Source: a bacterium UBA2214 (GTDB lineage Bacteria; Zhuqueibacterota; Zhuqueibacteria; Residuimicrobiales; Residuimicrobiaceae). From it: a DNA stretch of 7,265 bases. Shown here one piece after another: positions 5,587 through 7,265 of this stretch; positions within the stretch are counted from its first letter, which is position 1, and each line of letters begins with the position of its first letter. The translations under genes were made by a program, and so were the position numbers. The notes under the pieces are model-generated. The model saw nothing but the letters and a program-made list of their open reading frames with translations. It was not told where the DNA came from and did not search any database. Where the stretch lies: NCBI GenBank assembly GCA_002327255.1, contig DCUM01000103.1, positions 1 to 7,265 on the forward strand. Direction: 5' to 3'.

Positions 5587-7251
5587 ATGAAGCTGGTCGA
5601 ATGTGTCCCCAATTTTAGTGAAGGCAGAGATAAAGCGAAAATCGAACAGATTGCCGAGGCCATTCGCGGCGTCGACGGAGTGAAACTGCTGGATGTGGAT
5701 CCCGGCAGAGATACCCATCGCACGGTGATGACTTTTGTCGGTGCGCCCGAGGCCGTGGTGCAGGCCGCCTTTGCGGCCATCGCCCGCGCCGGCGAAGTCA
5801 TCGACATGTCCAGGCACACCGGGGCGCACCCGCGCATGGGCGCCACCGATGTCTGTCCCTTTGTGCCGGTCTCCGGCATCACCATGGCGGAATGCGCGGA
5901 GCTGGCGCGGCAGTTGGGTCGACGCGTCGGCGACGAACTCGGCATCCCGGTCTATTTGTACGAAGCGGCGGCCACGCGGCCGCAACGGCGCAATCTCGCC
6001 GATATCCGCAGCGGTGAATACGAGGGGCTGACGGAGAAGATGCAGCAGCCGGAGTGGGCGCCCGATTTCGGTCCGCGAACGTTCAACCCCCGCAGCGGCG
6101 CCACCGTCATCGGCGCGCGGGAATTCCTCATCGCCTACAATGTGAATCTCAATACCCGCGACACGAAAATCGCCAACGAAATCGCCGGACGCATCCGTGA
6201 GACCGGGCGCCCGCAAAAGGATGAAAACGGCAAGATCATCCGCGACGATCACGGAGAGGCGCTGCGCATCCCCGGTAAATTCACGGCCTGCAAAGCGGTG
6301 GGCTGGTACATGGACGATTTCGGCCGCGCCCAGATTTCCATCAATCTGGTGAACTATCACGTCACCCCGCCCCATCTCGTCTTTGACGAATGCTGCCAAA
6401 TCGCCGTGGAGCTGGGCGCGCGGGTGACCGGCAGCGAACTGGTGGGCCTCATCCCCCTGGAGGCCATGCTCGAGGCGGGTGTGCATTATCTGCGCAAACA
6501 GGGCCGCAGCACCGGCGTCTCGGAAGCCGAACTGGTGCACATCGCCGCGCTGTCGCTGGGACTGGGGGAACTCTATCCCTTTGAACCGGAAAAAAAGATC
6601 ATAGAATATCAGCTGCGCGAGGCTGCTCCCCTGGTGCGCATGACGGTGAATCGTTTCGTCGAAGTGCTTGCCAGCGAGGCGCCCGCGCCCGGTGGCGGCA
6701 GCGTCGCGGCGTTATGCGGCGCCATGAGCGGCGCGCTGGCTGCCATGGTGGCCAGCCTCACCCATGGCAAGAAAGGCTACGAGGCGCACTGGGCGGAGAT
6801 GGAACAGCTCGGCATCCGCGCCCAGCGGCTCAAGGATGATTTTTTGCGCGATGTGGATCGCGACACCGCGGCGTTCAACAAGGTGATGGAGGCGTTCCGG
6901 CTGCCAAAGAAGAGCGACGAAGAGAAAGCCGCGCGCCAGGCCGCGGTGGAGGAAGCCACCCGAGGGGCGACACTCGTGCCGCTCGAGGTGCTGCGGCGTT
7001 GCCGCGAAGCGCTCCAACTGGCGGCTGAAGCGGTGGAAAAGGGCAACAAGAACTCCATCAGCGATGCCGGGGTGGGCGCGCTGTGCGGACGCACGGCGGC
7101 CGAAGGGGCGTTTTTCAATGTCTGTATCAATCTGGGTGGCTTGCAGGATCAGGATTTTATTGCGCAGACGCGGCAGGAGGCGGAGCAGATACGTCAGGAG
7201 GTTATCAAGGCGTGCGATGAGGTTGTGCGGGCGGTGGAAAAGACCTTTTAG
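5587..7251 (+). CDS. ftcD: Bifunctional glutamate formimidoyltransferase / formimidoyltetrahydrofolate cyclodeaminase
   Basis: A full-length fused 554-residue enzyme. The N-terminal domain moves the formimino group from N-formimino-L-glutamate (histidine degradation) to tetrahydrofolate. The C-terminal domain releases ammonia and gives 5,10-methenyl-tetrahydrofolate. Seen: N-terminal LVECVPNFSEGRD (3-15), THRTVMTFVGAPE (43-55), DMSRHTGAHPRMGATDVCPF (73-92) in which His81 aligns with the catalytic His82 of porcine FTCD, EWAPDFGP (156-163) and the second formiminotransferase subdomain with AVGWY (237-241). The cyclodeaminase begins near 352, with the folate-site APAPGGGSVAAL (366-377), VDRDTAAF (423-430) holding the probable catalytic Asp, and FFNVCINL (509-516). 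The polar insertion GKIIRDDHGEALRIPG (215-230) is, to my knowledge, usual in bacterial fused forms. A good Shine-Dalgarno sets the start. No hutH, hutU or hutI is visible; they may lie beyond the right edge, 14 bp away. Cytoplasmic. Confidence 0.97.
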   Translation: MKLVECVPNFSEGRDKAKIEQIAEAIRGVDGVKLLDVDPGRDTHRTVMTFVGAPEAVVQAAFAAIARAGEVIDMSRHTGAHPRMGATDVCPFVPVSGITMAECAELARQLGRRVGDELGIPVYLYEAAATRPQRRNLADIRSGEYEGLTEKMQQPEWAPDFGPRTFNPRSGATVIGAREFLIAYNVNLNTRDTKIANEIAGRIRETGRPQKDENGKIIRDDHGEALRIPGKFTACKAVGWYMDDFGRAQISINLVNYHVTPPHLVFDECCQIAVELGARVTGSELVGLIPLEAMLEAGVHYLRKQGRSTGVSEAELVHIAALSLGLGELYPFEPEKKIIEYQLREAAPLVRMTVNRFVEVLASEAPAPGGGSVAALCGAMSGALAAMVASLTHGKKGYEAHWAEMEQLGIRAQRLKDDFLRDVDRDTAAFNKVMEAFRLPKKSDEEKAARQAAVEEATRGATLVPLEVLRRCREALQLAAEAVEKGNKNSISDAGVGALCGRTAAEGAFFNVCINLGGLQDQDFIAQTRQEAEQIRQEVIKACDEVVRAVEKTF

Positions 7252-7265
7252 TCTGCAAAATTCAT

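Noticed and set aside
5113..6540. 475-codon open frame on the minus strand, antisense to ftcD and running into the permease gene
   Set aside because: It overlaps a certain ftcD and a clear TauE/SafE gene, has no recognisable domain, and is typical of the open antisense frames that high third-position GC produces.

Overview
The window (7,265 bp, GC-rich, tightly packed) reads as a chromosomal piece of a non-phototrophic bacterium, most likely from the Bacteroidota/Rhodothermota/Calditrichota side of the tree. That placement is an inference. It rests on the pairing of CruF with CrtW in a carotenoid-glycoside-ester cluster and on the fused, bacterial-type formiminotransferase-cyclodeaminase. No rRNA, tRNA or other taxonomic marker is present, and no plasmid, phage or transposon genes are visible.

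Region 1 (1-3264, + strand) is a translationally coupled carotenoid-tailoring operon of four genes: a PlsC-type acyltransferase, a membrane-anchored family-2 glycosyltransferase (CruG-like), a CruF-type carotenoid 1,2-hydratase and a CrtW-type 4-ketolase. The junctions are ATGA, ATGA and an 8-bp overlap. Together they would hydrate the acyclic end of a monocyclic carotene, glycosylate the new hydroxyl, esterify the sugar with a fatty acid and add a keto group to the beta ring. That predicts a membrane-anchored, salinixanthin-like keto-carotenoid glycoside ester. Genes for the backbone (phytoene synthase, desaturase, cyclase) are not in the window and probably lie upstream of its left edge.

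Region 2 (3265-3740) is mostly non-coding. It holds a weak AT-rich hairpin, a possible 44-residue small ORF, a striking pair of identical self-palindromic 10-mers spaced 21 bp apart (also a perfect 12-bp inverted repeat), and a candidate promoter. It leads into region 3 (3741-4156), a small multi-spanning membrane protein of unknown function ending in a very clear intrinsic terminator.

Region 4 (4157-4328) is non-coding and carries a 27-bp imperfect direct repeat with nested inverted repeats, possibly a small interspersed repeat element. Region 5 (4329-5434, - strand) is a two-gene unit: a TauE/SafE-family permease followed by a small coiled-coil protein with a C-terminal membrane anchor. Region 6 (5435-5586) is the divergent intergenic region with a good promoter for region 7 (5587-7251, + strand), a full-length fused FtcD of histidine degradation and one-carbon metabolism.

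The most interesting items are the acyl-glycosyl keto-carotenoid operon, the double palindrome at 3550-3584 and the repeat element at 4173-4271. Nothing here supports a defence system, CRISPR array or mobile element.
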